From: an uncultured Lentisphaerota bacterium
Lineage (GTDB): Bacteria; Verrucomicrobiota; Kiritimatiellia; CAIQIC01
Length of the DNA: 64,000 nt
Direction: 5' to 3'
NCBI GenBank assembly: GCA_903896925.1
Contig: CAITZM010000156.1
Location: 1-64,000, forward strand
Shown here in pieces: positions 15,985 to 23,814 of the stretch (its first letter is position 1; every line of letters starts with the position of its first letter). Position numbers and translations under genes: made by a program. The notes beneath the pieces were generated by a model that was given only the letters and a program-made list of their open reading frames with translations, ran no database searches and was not told the DNA's origin.

Positions 15985-18081
15985 TCACGGGCCTTTCGGT
16001 GCGGCGGTGAGCGGCGTGATGCGGACGGTGGGCTTGGTGGAGTTCACGGCCAGATGCCACGCGCTGGCGGCGCTGGTGACCCGCACCGTGACGGTCGGGT
16101 CGAGCCGCGGGTTTTGCGGCGGTACCGCTTGCAGGGTCGGTGCGGTGCCATCGAGCGCGAGCGCCCAGACAAACGTGGTCTGCGCGGTCGTGCGCCGGTA
16201 GATGGTCATGGGAATCCGGTCCGCGGTGCTCTTGCCGACCCCGGTGGCGGTGATGACCTCGGTCGGCTCGCCGGCGGCGAGCGCGATGACGCCGCGCCAG
16301 TCGGGCGCCAGGCTGAAGGCCTGCGCGATGTCGGCGTTGGTCCGGCAGAGGGTGGCGGTCTTGAGATGCTGATAGCCGTTGTTGGCGGGAAGCGCGAACG
16401 CGCTGCCCGACGGCGGTTGCAGCCACTGGCCGTTGCAGTGCGTCACCAGGTCGAATGTATGGGGCTTGTCGGCGGAGAGCTGATCCACAAAGACGATCAG
16501 GTTCTCGTTCAGCATGGTCGCCGTGCGGACAAACCGGACGCCCTTGGCGATCGGGCCGGCGTCGGTCATCGCAAAGTCGCAGCCGTGGTCGGTGCCAAAG
16601 GCGAGGCATTGGCCGGTGGCCTCGGCTTGATTGGTTTCGTCCACCACGAGCGTGCTGTGGGCGAGCGTGACCTTGTCCCACTGGCCGTGCAGCGGCGAGC
16701 CGTAGGGGCGCGTGCCGGGGTCGGGGCAGAGCACGCGGCCGCGTGAGTAGAGCACAAAACTGTTTTTGTCGGGATGCCCGTGGCCGCCGCCGTGCGGGCC
16801 GTACTTCAGGCAGAGCCACGTGGCTTTATCGCCGGCGCCGCGCTGGAGGATGGCGTAGCCGGAGGCCTGCGCGTTGCGGCTGGGCAGGGCCGCGGACTGC
16901 GCGGCGGGCAGCTGCGGCAGGCCGAACCAGAGCGCCATCTCGTCGCGGCGCTTGGAGTCGGCCAGCGCCACGAGATACACCGGGTCGCGGTAGCGGGCGT
17001 AGGCCAGCTCGAACACGCTGCTGCGGATGTTGACCTCGCCGCTGTCGTTGAAGGCCGGCAGGGTCAGGTTCGGCATCGCGAGGTTGACCGGTGCCTCGAA
17101 CATCTTCTTCAGCGGCTCGCCATAGAGGTCGATCCGGCAGTTGCGCGCGGCCTCGGTCAGCGGCCAGAGCGCGCCGAGCGTGAAGAAGTGGTAGCCCCAC
17201 GCGCCCTCGTACCAGACGCCGTCCGGCTGCACGCCCTTGGCCATCTGCGTGCGGTAGCCGCGGATCGGGTCCTCGATGGCCGCGTTGATCAGGGCCGCAT
17301 CGCCGAGCAGGAAGCCCACCACGCCGACGGCGCTGTTTTTCCAGCACTGGATGTTGTGCACACCCATCTTGTGCGCCAGGATCACGTCCCGCGCCGCCGG
17401 CAGGAAGAGCTTGTCGGCCAGCAACTGGCGGTCGGCTGCGGGGAGCGTGTTCCAGAGCAGGTCTGCGCCTTGCGCTACGGGGATCAGCCACATCGCCTCG
17501 TCGAGCGTCTGCGGCCCGACGCGCCCGCCGCCGATCTTGGCCGCGCCCTTGGTGGTGTGGAGCGGATAGGACAGGTAGCGTTCGGCGTACGCCAGCAGGA
17601 GCGCCCGCCCGCGCTGGGCATAGCGCGCCTCGCCGGTCACCTGGAACAGGATTCCGGCGTTGCGGATGGCCGTCGCATAGTTGCTGTGGGGATGGTTGAT
17701 CGCCACGCCGTCGAAGTCGCGGTCGGGCTTGGTCGGATCGCCGTGCAGGACCTCCTTGTCCACCGGGCAGATGTGTTCCCACTGCCACGGACCGAGCTGT
17801 TTGCCCTGGGTCAGACGCGCACCGTGCGTCGGGCACACGTACCAGTGGAACCAGTTGCCTCCGCGCGGCGGCAGTTCGATGGGCGCGTTGAGGGTCTTGT
17901 CGAAGCTCTTGCGGAAGGCGTTCCACTGCGCCGCCCAAGGCTCCTGCTGGACGCGTTGCTTGAGTTGCGCGATGCCACGGGCATCCAGGAGCAGGCGCGG
18001 ATGCGGCGGCAGCGTTTCGGCTCCGATCGCAGCGCCGGCCAGCAGCGCGAGCCCGAGGGTCAAGGTTAGATAGATTTTCAT
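15985..18081 (-). CDS. Heparinase II/III-like polysaccharide lyase
   Basis: A 698-residue exported protein (signal MKIYLTLTLGLALLAGAAIG). Residues 25-370 form the helical toroid of PL12/15/17/21-type lyases (HPRLLLDARGIAQLKQRV, SNYATAIRNAGILFQVTGEARY, WKNSAVGVVGFLLGD, DGVWYEGAWGYHFFTLGAL). Residues 390-690 form the heparinase II/III beta domain with LKYGPHGGGHGHPDKNSFVL, which supplies histidines for metal and substrate binding. Such enzymes cleave uronic-acid-containing polysaccharides (alginate, heparin, ulvan-like) by beta-elimination. The specific polymer is unknown. A 34-bp perfect palindrome lies upstream of the start. Confidence 0.88.
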   Translation of the reverse strand: MKIYLTLTLGLALLAGAAIGAETLPPHPRLLLDARGIAQLKQRVQQEPWAAQWNAFRKSFDKTLNAPIELPPRGGNWFHWYVCPTHGARLTQGKQLGPWQWEHICPVDKEVLHGDPTKPDRDFDGVAINHPHSNYATAIRNAGILFQVTGEARYAQRGRALLLAYAERYLSYPLHTTKGAAKIGGGRVGPQTLDEAMWLIPVAQGADLLWNTLPAADRQLLADKLFLPAARDVILAHKMGVHNIQCWKNSAVGVVGFLLGDAALINAAIEDPIRGYRTQMAKGVQPDGVWYEGAWGYHFFTLGALWPLTEAARNCRIDLYGEPLKKMFEAPVNLAMPNLTLPAFNDSGEVNIRSSVFELAYARYRDPVYLVALADSKRRDEMALWFGLPQLPAAQSAALPSRNAQASGYAILQRGAGDKATWLCLKYGPHGGGHGHPDKNSFVLYSRGRVLCPDPGTRPYGSPLHGQWDKVTLAHSTLVVDETNQAEATGQCLAFGTDHGCDFAMTDAGPIAKGVRFVRTATMLNENLIVFVDQLSADKPHTFDLVTHCNGQWLQPPSGSAFALPANNGYQHLKTATLCRTNADIAQAFSLAPDWRGVIALAAGEPTEVITATGVGKSTADRIPMTIYRRTTAQTTFVWALALDGTAPTLQAVPPQNPRLDPTVTVRVTSAASAWHLAVNSTKPTVRITPLTAAPKGP

Positions 18082-18159
18082 AAGTGCGGCGCGAGCTTAA
18101 CGGCGGACGGGTGGGTTGTCAGCTTTCGTCTTGGCCAGACCGTCATCTGCGCTGTCAGC

Positions 18160-18193
18160 CTTCATCGCACAGTTGTACAACTGTGCGATGAAG
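18160..18193. promoter_or_regulatory. Perfect 34-bp palindrome, operator candidate
   Basis: The half-site CTTCATCGCACAGTTGT is followed at once by its exact complement, centred on TTGTACAA. It lies 79 bases upstream of the heparinase-like gene and 44 bases downstream of the PQQ-protein gene, both on the minus strand. No T-run follows on either side, so an operator or cruciform is more likely than a terminator. Confidence 0.55.
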
Positions 18194-18236
18194 GGGGCCA
18201 AGGCGCCCGCATCCCGGGCCGGCGCAGGTGGATCGC

Positions 18237-19472
18237 TCAGTGCTGCGCGGCGATATCGAAAGCGTAGAGGTACTGGCTGTAGCGGACATAGAGGCGGCCG
18301 TTGCAGATCACCGGGTGCGCCCACGAGGGGCCCTGGCCCTCGGCGGGCAGCTCGAACTGGCTGACGATGTCCAGCTTCTGCGGATCGGCGGGCGCGAGCG
18401 CCACCTGCCGCTTCTCGGTCAGCAGGTAGAGCATGCCGGCGGCGGTGGTCAGCGCGCCGGAGCGCGGACCCGGCAGCTCGTCGCTGGTCCAGAGCGTACG
18501 ACCGGTCGCCCAGTCGAGGCACGCCCAATGGCGGTGTTTGTGGTTGCCGTCGGCATGGCCGAACAGCGCGCCGTTGACCAGCACCACGCTGCCGTGCTCG
18601 TTGTCGAGCTCGGTCGTATGCCAGACCTGTTCGACGGTGCAGCGGTCGCCATCGGGCTTGAGCCGCAGCAGGTACGCGCCGCGCCCCCACGTGCCGAAGA
18701 TGGCGAGCTGGCCGTCGTGATAGACCGGATGGCTCGCGTTGACCTCGTAGGGCGCAGGCATCTCGAAACGCCAGAGTAATTTTCCGCTCTCGGGTGCGAC
18801 GCCGATCGCGGAGCCGGAGGTCATCGTGACGATCTGCCGCTGGCCGGCGACGGTGATCAGTTGCGGTGCGGTGTAGCCGGGCTTGTCGCCGGTGCCGGGT
18901 GTCTGCCAGATGGTTTTTCCGGTGTGGCGATCAAGCGCGACCATCATGACATTCGAGCCGCCGGGGCAGGCGATGACGCGGTCGCCGTCGATGAGCAGCG
19001 CTTCGCTCAGGCCCCACTGGATATTCCGTCCGCCGAATTTTTCCAGCATATTCAGGGTCCAGAGCGTGCGGCCGGTCGCCGTGTCGAGGCAGGCGATGTC
19101 GCCTTCGGAGTTGAGGTGATAGAGCTTGTCGCCGACCACCGTCGGTGTCGAGCGCGCGCCGGGCTGCGCGCGACGATAGGCCGGGCCGTTGGTCGCCTGC
19201 CAAAGCGGCTGGCCCGCAAGGTCGAGCGCGGTGAGGATCGTGTTCGACGAGATGTTGCCGGCGGTGTAGATCCGGCCGGCGCTGATCGCGGCGCTGGCAT
19301 AGCCTTCGCCCAGCCCCGCGGCGCGCCAGAGCAGCGGGGGGCCGCCCGCCGGCCAGCGCGCCAGCAGGTTGGTCTCGGTCGAGTGGTTGTCGCGGTTGGG
19401 CCCGTGGAACTGGGGCCAGTCGCCGGCACGGGCCACACCCGCCAGCAGCAGCAGCGGCAGCAAGAGTTTCAT
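18237..19472 (-). CDS. PQQ-like beta-propeller protein
   Basis: A 411-residue exported protein (signal MKLLLPLLLLAGVARA then GDWPQFHGPNRDNHS). The body has the tryptophan-docking repeats of PQQ/pyrrolo-quinoline-like propellers: ALDLAGQPLWQATNG, CLDTATGRTLWTLN, ALDRHTGKTIWQTPG, CLDWATGRTLWTSDE, about one per 45 residues. Conserved residues for a bound quinone dehydrogenase site are not evident, so it is more likely a scaffold or sugar-related periplasmic protein of the type frequent in Planctomycetes and Verrucomicrobia than an alcohol dehydrogenase. It may share a transcript with the downstream lyase. Confidence 0.88.
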   Translation of the reverse strand: MKLLLPLLLLAGVARAGDWPQFHGPNRDNHSTETNLLARWPAGGPPLLWRAAGLGEGYASAAISAGRIYTAGNISSNTILTALDLAGQPLWQATNGPAYRRAQPGARSTPTVVGDKLYHLNSEGDIACLDTATGRTLWTLNMLEKFGGRNIQWGLSEALLIDGDRVIACPGGSNVMMVALDRHTGKTIWQTPGTGDKPGYTAPQLITVAGQRQIVTMTSGSAIGVAPESGKLLWRFEMPAPYEVNASHPVYHDGQLAIFGTWGRGAYLLRLKPDGDRCTVEQVWHTTELDNEHGSVVLVNGALFGHADGNHKHRHWACLDWATGRTLWTSDELPGPRSGALTTAAGMLYLLTEKRQVALAPADPQKLDIVSQFELPAEGQGPSWAHPVICNGRLYVRYSQYLYAFDIAAQH

Positions 19473-19537
19473 GGGCTGATGAAACGCGACCCCGCCGGCG
19501 CCGTCAAGGACGGAAGCAACACGAAAGAAGCCCCATA

Positions 19538-19574
19538 TTGACGCGGGCCGAAGGATGCACTACGTTGTCGTGCA
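19538..19574 (+). promoter_or_regulatory. Promoter and operator of the toxin-antitoxin pair
   Basis: TTGACG (19538-19543), 17 bases, then TACGTT (19561-19566) fit a sigma-70-type promoter. The imperfect palindrome TGCACTACGTTGTCGTGCA (19556-19574) covers the -10 box just before the ribosome site AGGAG. Ribbon-helix-helix antitoxins usually repress their own promoter through such a site. Confidence 0.5.
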
Positions 19575-19586
19575 GGAGCCGAAACC

Positions 19587-19802
19587 ATGACAACCTTGAC
19601 GATCCGTTTGCCGGAAGAGTTGAAGACGGAGCTGGATGAAATCAGCCGCGGGGCGAACAAGGCCGTCAGCGATATCGTCCGTGAATCGCTGCGGCGCTAT
19701 GTGGCCCTCGAAAAATTCCGTGCTGTCCGTGAAAAAATCCTGCCCTTTGCCGAGGCGCGGGGACTGTTGACCGACGAGGATATTTTTCGGGCCTTGTCAT
19801 GA
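19587..19802 (+). CDS. Ribbon-helix-helix (CopG-type) antitoxin
   Basis: A 71-residue antitoxin: MTTLTIRLPEELKTELDEIS is the DNA-binding strand and first helix of a ribbon-helix-helix, followed by VSDIVRESLRRYVALEKF. The C-terminal tail FRAVREKILPFAEARGLLTD would wrap the toxin. It overlaps the PIN toxin gene by four bases (ATGA at 19799), so the two are translationally coupled. The tail is shared with the orphan at 7024. Confidence 0.93.
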   Translation: MTTLTIRLPEELKTELDEISRGANKAVSDIVRESLRRYVALEKFRAVREKILPFAEARGLLTDEDIFRALS

Positions 19803-20203
19803 AGGTCATTCTGGACGCCAACGTGGCCATCGCCTCGGTGGCCGCACGGGGCCTTTGCGAAGCGGTGGTCGAACTCTGCCTCGAACGTCATGCGCTTGTC
19901 ATGTGTGAGGGCCTCCTGGCGGAAATCGAAGAGAAACTCACCCGCAAGCTCAAGGTTTCGCCACGGATCGCAGCGGAATTTCTGAAAATCCTGCGTGATC
20001 ATGCGGAGGTGCTTGAGCCGACCAAGGTCGAGAAGGCGCTCTGTCGTGACCCCGATGATTTGATGCTGTTGGGCCTGGTCGAGGTCAGCGGTGCCGGGGC
20101 GATCATCACGGGAGATAAAGACCTGTTGGTCATCAAGGCCTATAAAACGGCCCGCATCGTGACGCCGCGCGCCTTTTGGGAACTCAACGCGCAGGTCCGC
20201 TGA
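19799..20203 (+). CDS. PIN-domain toxin
   Basis: A 134-residue PIN-fold ribonuclease of the COG1569-type toxin family. The acidic catalytic residues are visible: MKVILDANVAIA (Asp6), the glutamates in EGLLAEIEEKL, ALCRDPDDLMLLGL and ITGDKDLLV. It presumably cleaves RNA when not neutralised by the upstream antitoxin. Length is normal. This is an apparently intact module in the chromosome between the PQQ gene and a small membrane protein. Confidence 0.93.
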   Translation: MKVILDANVAIASVAARGLCEAVVELCLERHALVMCEGLLAEIEEKLTRKLKVSPRIAAEFLKILRDHAEVLEPTKVEKALCRDPDDLMLLGLVEVSGAGAIITGDKDLLVIKAYKTARIVTPRAFWELNAQVR

Positions 20204-20245
20204 GGGTGCTGCGGAGGAGCGGCGTGATTTCGACACGGCGGCCGC

Positions 20246-21022
20246 TCACGGGCGCAGGACGCGGTTGGTAGCACCGCAACAGTTGAAGTTACTGGCCAAC
20301 TGATCCGGTTTGAATTTCATCACGCTACCACCCTTGAAGATGACCAGCACGCCAGCCCGTCCAAAGGGTGGTTCGGCACTCACCTGGTCTGGTCCCTTAA
20401 ACTCGGCCAGGCTGTTGATGCGCAGGTTCCGGGTGAACAGAAAAGGGGTCTGGTCGGGATCGGAGTCTTTGAGGTCTGCGACCACGCACCACGCATTGTT
20501 CCCGGCTTTGAACTGTGCCGCGTTTGTGCTTTTGCAGGCCGGGAGGCCATCCGCCGCGAAAAATGAAAAGTCCACCTTCATCCCACCGCTGGCGACCAGG
20601 TTGGTGAAGAACGCCGTGGAGGTCGAGAACTCGCCCGACTGCGGCCATCCTCCGCTGAGGTCATTTGTTGGCGTGTCCAGTACGCGGCCAAAATGTGCGA
20701 TAAATATTTGCCGGCCATTACTGAGCGTTCCGGTCATCTTGCCCGCTTGTGATGGGGTGCCCATCCAAGGGGTGCAAATGATCAACAGGACCAGGCCCAC
20801 GAGGGCTGCATAGCCTGTGACCAGGCCGGCGAGGGCCAGACCACGACCCTTGACGGTGCCAGAAGTTGTTTTGATTCGAGCCAGAGCCATATGGCCAAAA
20901 ATAACCGCCATCAAAGCGGGCACCCCGCCTATACACACGGCAAAGGTGAGCAAGCCGACGATGCCCAACACCAGGCTCGCAATCGCCAGACCACTGTTCT
21001 GCGGAGTCAGTGGCGCATTCAT
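20246..21022 (-). CDS. DUF4190-type membrane protein with a C-terminal pilin-like domain
   Basis: A 258-residue protein starting at 21022 (GAGGAAAC upstream). Two closely spaced membrane segments (LAIASLVLGIVGLLTFAVCIGG and GLALAGLVTGYAALVGLVLLII) with a polar linker match the DUF4190 arrangement. The soluble part, residues 105-258, contains FFTNLVASGGMKVDFSFFAAD and ends ATNRVLRP, resembling the C-terminal domain of type II secretion pseudopilin-like proteins of PVC bacteria. Its last 82 residues are duplicated as a fragment at 15225-15473. Role unknown. Confidence 0.75.
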   Translation of the reverse strand: MNAPLTPQNSGLAIASLVLGIVGLLTFAVCIGGVPALMAVIFGHMALARIKTTSGTVKGRGLALAGLVTGYAALVGLVLLIICTPWMGTPSQAGKMTGTLSNGRQIFIAHFGRVLDTPTNDLSGGWPQSGEFSTSTAFFTNLVASGGMKVDFSFFAADGLPACKSTNAAQFKAGNNAWCVVADLKDSDPDQTPFLFTRNLRINSLAEFKGPDQVSAEPPFGRAGVLVIFKGGSVMKFKPDQLASNFNCCGATNRVLRP

Positions 21023-21191
21023 GTTTCCTCGCGCAGCATGGCGTGCATTAGACGGGAAGCTTCCTGCGGCGTCAAGGCGAGGCTTGACTCGGGGGGCGCG
21101 GTTTGTTTGGCTGCGGGCCGGATGAAGGCGGTCGCGATGCGCGGCGTGTGCCGGGCAGCGGCCGCGGCCCGGATCGCTTGGAGAAAAAACA

Positions 21192-21617
21192 ATGAAACGC
21201 TTCCTGTCCCTCGCGCTGCTGCCTTTGCTCGTCACTTCCTGCGACGTTCAAGTCAAGACGGAGACCAACATGCAACCCAAAGAAACCACAGCGACCCAGG
21301 CCGACAGCGGCAAAAAGATCATCGGCGCCAAACTGCAGGTGAAGGCCGAGAAGGCGGACGAATTCGTCGCCGCCGCCAAGGCGGTCATCGCCGCCTCTCG
21401 CGCCGAACCCGGCAACATCAGCTATACGCTTCTGCAGGACGCCTACGACAAGACGACGTTCTTCTTCTTCGAGGAGTGGAAGAGCCAGAAGGCGATCGAC
21501 GAGCACTTCGCCACGCCGCACTTCAAGGCCTTCGGCGCGCAGCTCAAGGACTTCCTCGCGGGCGCACCCGCCATCACGATCTACGCCTGCCCCGCCGAGA
21601 AAAAAGTGGGCGAGTAA
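21192..21617 (+). CDS. Lipoprotein with an antibiotic-biosynthesis-monooxygenase (ABM) fold
   Basis: A 141-residue protein with a lipoprotein signal, MKRFLSLALLPLLVTSC (Cys17). Residues 42-135 look like a dimeric alpha/beta-barrel (ABM) domain: IIGAKLQVKAEKADEFVAAA, EPGNISYTLLQDAYDKTTFF, FEEWKSQKAIDEHFATPHFK. Cytoplasmic members are small monooxygenases or heme-degrading enzymes, whereas this one is tethered in the envelope. No partner gene is close. The 298-base gap after it shows no gene I can support. Confidence 0.82.
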   Translation: MKRFLSLALLPLLVTSCDVQVKTETNMQPKETTATQADSGKKIIGAKLQVKAEKADEFVAAAKAVIAASRAEPGNISYTLLQDAYDKTTFFFFEEWKSQKAIDEHFATPHFKAFGAQLKDFLAGAPAITIYACPAEKKVGE

Positions 21618-21883
21618 GCCCTCCCTAGACTGAACCGCGGTCGGTTGGCGGCCTCCGTTGCGCCCCTGCCGTGGTTGCCGACCCGACGAGGGCTTCCTCT
21701 GCCTGGAGCGTATCCTGAAATGATGTAGCGGCTTCGGCCAGGTCGTAGATGTGGCCTCCCCGCTTTGTTCGAGCGCGTCGCGGAACAGGCCGGCCGCGCT
21801 CGGAAAAAGCGACCGGAGGCCGCTTCCACGATCCGCCCCGTTCTCCCCACAATTAAATTGACGCGATGGCCGTGCGGGTGTAG

Positions 21884-21899
21884 TTAATCAAGCGATTAA
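21884..21899. promoter_or_regulatory. Putative TetR operator
   Basis: TTAATC-AAGC-GATTAA, a 6-bp inverted repeat with a 4-base spacer, ends 16 bases before the tetR start. A TTGACG hexamer lies at 21858-21863. The position suits autorepression of the exporter operon; no clear -10 box was found. Confidence 0.45.
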
Positions 21900-21915
21900 A
21901 ACAAGGGCTTAACTC

Positions 21916-22554
21916 ATGGCGCGGTCGGCATCAGAGCAGCGGCGGAAGATCCTCGAGGCGGCGGTGGCGGCCTTCGCCCAGCACGGCCGGCGCGGCGCGA
22001 CGACACGGATGGTCGGCCGGCGGGCGGGCGTCAACAGCGCGCTGATCTACTACTATTTCGAGAACAAGGACACGCTCTTCGCCGAGGCCATCGGCTTCGT
22101 GCTCGGCGGGCTGCTGGAACGGATGGGCGCGGCGCGGCGTCCGTTCGTCGGAGCGCGCGACCGGCTGGACTGGCTGATCGAGCAGCTCTTCGGCTACTAC
22201 ACCGCCCACCCGGAGCGGATGCGCCTGATGGCCATCGCCTTGAGCCTGCATCCCGAGCTGTTCGGCAAGACGCTCTCGGGCTTCCTGCCGGGGCAGACGC
22301 TCGTGCCGATCGAGGTGCTCGCGGAAGGCATCGGGTGCGGTGAACTGCGGAAGACGCACCCGATGACGATGTGGTGGAGCATCATGGGGCTGTGCCTTTT
22401 CAGCCTGCTATTGAATCCGGCGCTGCCGCATCTGCACCCCCGGGGCTTGCCCCTGCCGCCGATGGATCTGCCGTCGCGGCGCGCGCAGATATTGGAACTG
22501 CTGTTGAACGGGCTGGTCCGGCCGGCCAAGGGAGACCCGAAAAATGAAAGCTAA
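21916..22554 (+). CDS. TetR/CecR-family regulator of the ABC exporter operon
   Basis: A 212-residue TetR-family repressor. The N-terminal helix-turn-helix is intact (ILEAAVAAFAQHGRRGATTR, GRRAGVNSALIYYYFENKDTLF). The C-terminal ligand domain, with a WWSIMGLCLFSLLLNP helix, resembles CecR/YbiH, the regulator of YbhGFSR in enterobacteria. It is the first gene of the operon and overlaps the next by 11 bases, so it probably represses its own operon through the inverted repeat at 21884 and responds to an exported compound. The ligand is unknown. Confidence 0.92.
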   Translation: MARSASEQRRKILEAAVAAFAQHGRRGATTRMVGRRAGVNSALIYYYFENKDTLFAEAIGFVLGGLLERMGAARRPFVGARDRLDWLIEQLFGYYTAHPERMRLMAIALSLHPELFGKTLSGFLPGQTLVPIEVLAEGIGCGELRKTHPMTMWWSIMGLCLFSLLLNPALPHLHPRGLPLPPMDLPSRRAQILELLLNGLVRPAKGDPKNES

Positions 22555-23629
22555 AACTCTATCCAATACTACTCTTGAGCAGCGGCTTCTGGCTGGCTGT
22601 AGCGGCGGCCTGTGGCCGCCGTCGGCGGTCATCCGGCTGCGTCAAGGTACTGCGCCGGGACAAGCAGGCCGCCGCTACAGAGGTCAATTTGTGGGCCTTT
22701 TGTTTATGTGTGTCTTGGCCGCCGGCTGCCGCTGGCAGGGCCCGAAGCCCGACGGCTCCGGCACGATGGACTGCACGCAGGTGCAGGTCTCGTCGCAGAT
22801 TTCCGGCCGGGTGCTGGAGCTGCCGCCACAGGAAGGCGACGCGCTGAAGAAGGGCGCGCTCGTGGCGCGGCTGGACGCGCGCGACCATGAACTCAAGCGC
22901 GACGAGGCTCGCGCCGCACTGGCCAGCGCACAGGCTCAGCTCGACCTGATGAAGGCCGGCGCGCGGACCGAGGATATCGAGCGGGCCCGCGAGGCGGTGC
23001 GGGAGGCGCGTGCCGCCACGACTGCCGCGGCGGCCGATAAGAAACGCATCGAGGACGTCTTTGCGCAGGGGAGCGCGACACAGAAACAGCTCGATGACGC
23101 CCGCGCCGCAGCCGAGCGCACCTCTGCCGCGCTCGGTGGGGCGGAACAGGGCCTGGCGCGGTTCGAGCACGGCAACCGGCCGGAGGATATCCGTATCGCC
23201 GAGGCGCAGGTCGCCCTGGCCACGGTCCGGCTCGCGCAGGCGGAGAAGGCCGTCAGCGACTGCACGATCCTCGCGCCGATGGACGGCGTGGTGACCACGC
23301 GCAGCCGCGAGCCGGGGGAGTGGGTGACGCCGGGCGCGCCGCTGGTCACGTTGTCGCGGCTCGACGAGGTCTGGCTGGCGATCTACCTCCCGGAGGACCG
23401 GCTGGGCCGCGTCAAGCTGCAGCAGAAGGCTTCCGTCAAGCTGGATGGCGACGACAAGCGCTACACCGGCGTCGTCACCTTCATCGCGCCGGAGGCGGAG
23501 TTCACGCCGAAGAATGCGCAGACCCCCGACGAACGCGCGAAGCTTGTCTATCGCGTCAAGATCACCTTGAAGAACCCCGACGGCCTGTTCAAGCCGGGCC
23601 TGCCGGCGGACGGGTTCCTCGAGAATTGA
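22544..23629 (+). CDS. HlyD-type membrane fusion lipoprotein (YbhG-like)
   Basis: A 361-residue periplasmic adaptor of the exporter. After a leader, GLLFMCVLAAGC gives a lipobox with Cys62. Then come the lipoyl/barrel half VSSQISGRVLELPPQEGDAL, a long coiled coil (residues about 105-220) and the returning half APMDGVVTTRSREPGEWV with beta-barrel LDEVWLAIYLPEDRLG. The start at 22544 has GGGAGA upstream and overlaps tetR, but the first 50 residues are largely encoded by a REP-like repeat (22599-22678); GTG 22691 and ATG 22706 are alternative starts giving a normal lipoprotein signal. It should connect the ABC permeases to the TolC-like channel. Confidence 0.92.
   Translation: MKAKTLSNTTLEQRLLAGCSGGLWPPSAVIRLRQGTAPGQAGRRYRGQFVGLLFMCVLAAGCRWQGPKPDGSGTMDCTQVQVSSQISGRVLELPPQEGDALKKGALVARLDARDHELKRDEARAALASAQAQLDLMKAGARTEDIERAREAVREARAATTAAAADKKRIEDVFAQGSATQKQLDDARAAAERTSAALGGAEQGLARFEHGNRPEDIRIAEAQVALATVRLAQAEKAVSDCTILAPMDGVVTTRSREPGEWVTPGAPLVTLSRLDEVWLAIYLPEDRLGRVKLQQKASVKLDGDDKRYTGVVTFIAPEAEFTPKNAQTPDERAKLVYRVKITLKNPDGLFKPGLPADGFLEN
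22599..22678. repeat. GTAG-headed REP-like element inside the membrane fusion gene
   Basis: GTAG (22599) heads a CGGCGGCCTGTGGCCGCCG hairpin and the element closes with GCCGCCG-CTAC (22675-22678); heads point outward. It is read in frame as residues about 19-45 of the leader, between the start codon and the lipoprotein signal. Confidence 0.7.
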
Positions 23630-23702
23630 AGATTGCAGATTTCCAATTGAAGCCAACGGCGAAGCGCCGAGCCGATTTGAGGTATGAAGCCGATTTCAAG
23701 AT

Positions 23703-23772
23703 GCCGCGTCAGAGCCGCGGCCTACAGGGTGGGGTGGCAGCCTGCTGCTGTAGGCCGGGTCACCGACCCGGC
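23703..23772. repeat. BIME-like pair of GTAG hairpins
   Basis: CTAC at 23722-23725 and GTAG at 23750-23753 face inward; the second hairpin is CCGGGTCACCGACCCGG, the same as at 46503. It fills the 185-base gap between the membrane fusion and ATPase genes. Confidence 0.75.
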
Positions 23773-23814
23773 GAAAGTGTCCGGCAAGATGCCTGATATT
23801 CGACGGACGACTTA

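Noticed and set aside
21625..21852. Minus-strand frame with HIYDLAEAATSFQDTL, faintly like a BrnT toxin
   Set aside because: The similarity is short, without a start or partner antitoxin, and not enough to call even a pseudogene.
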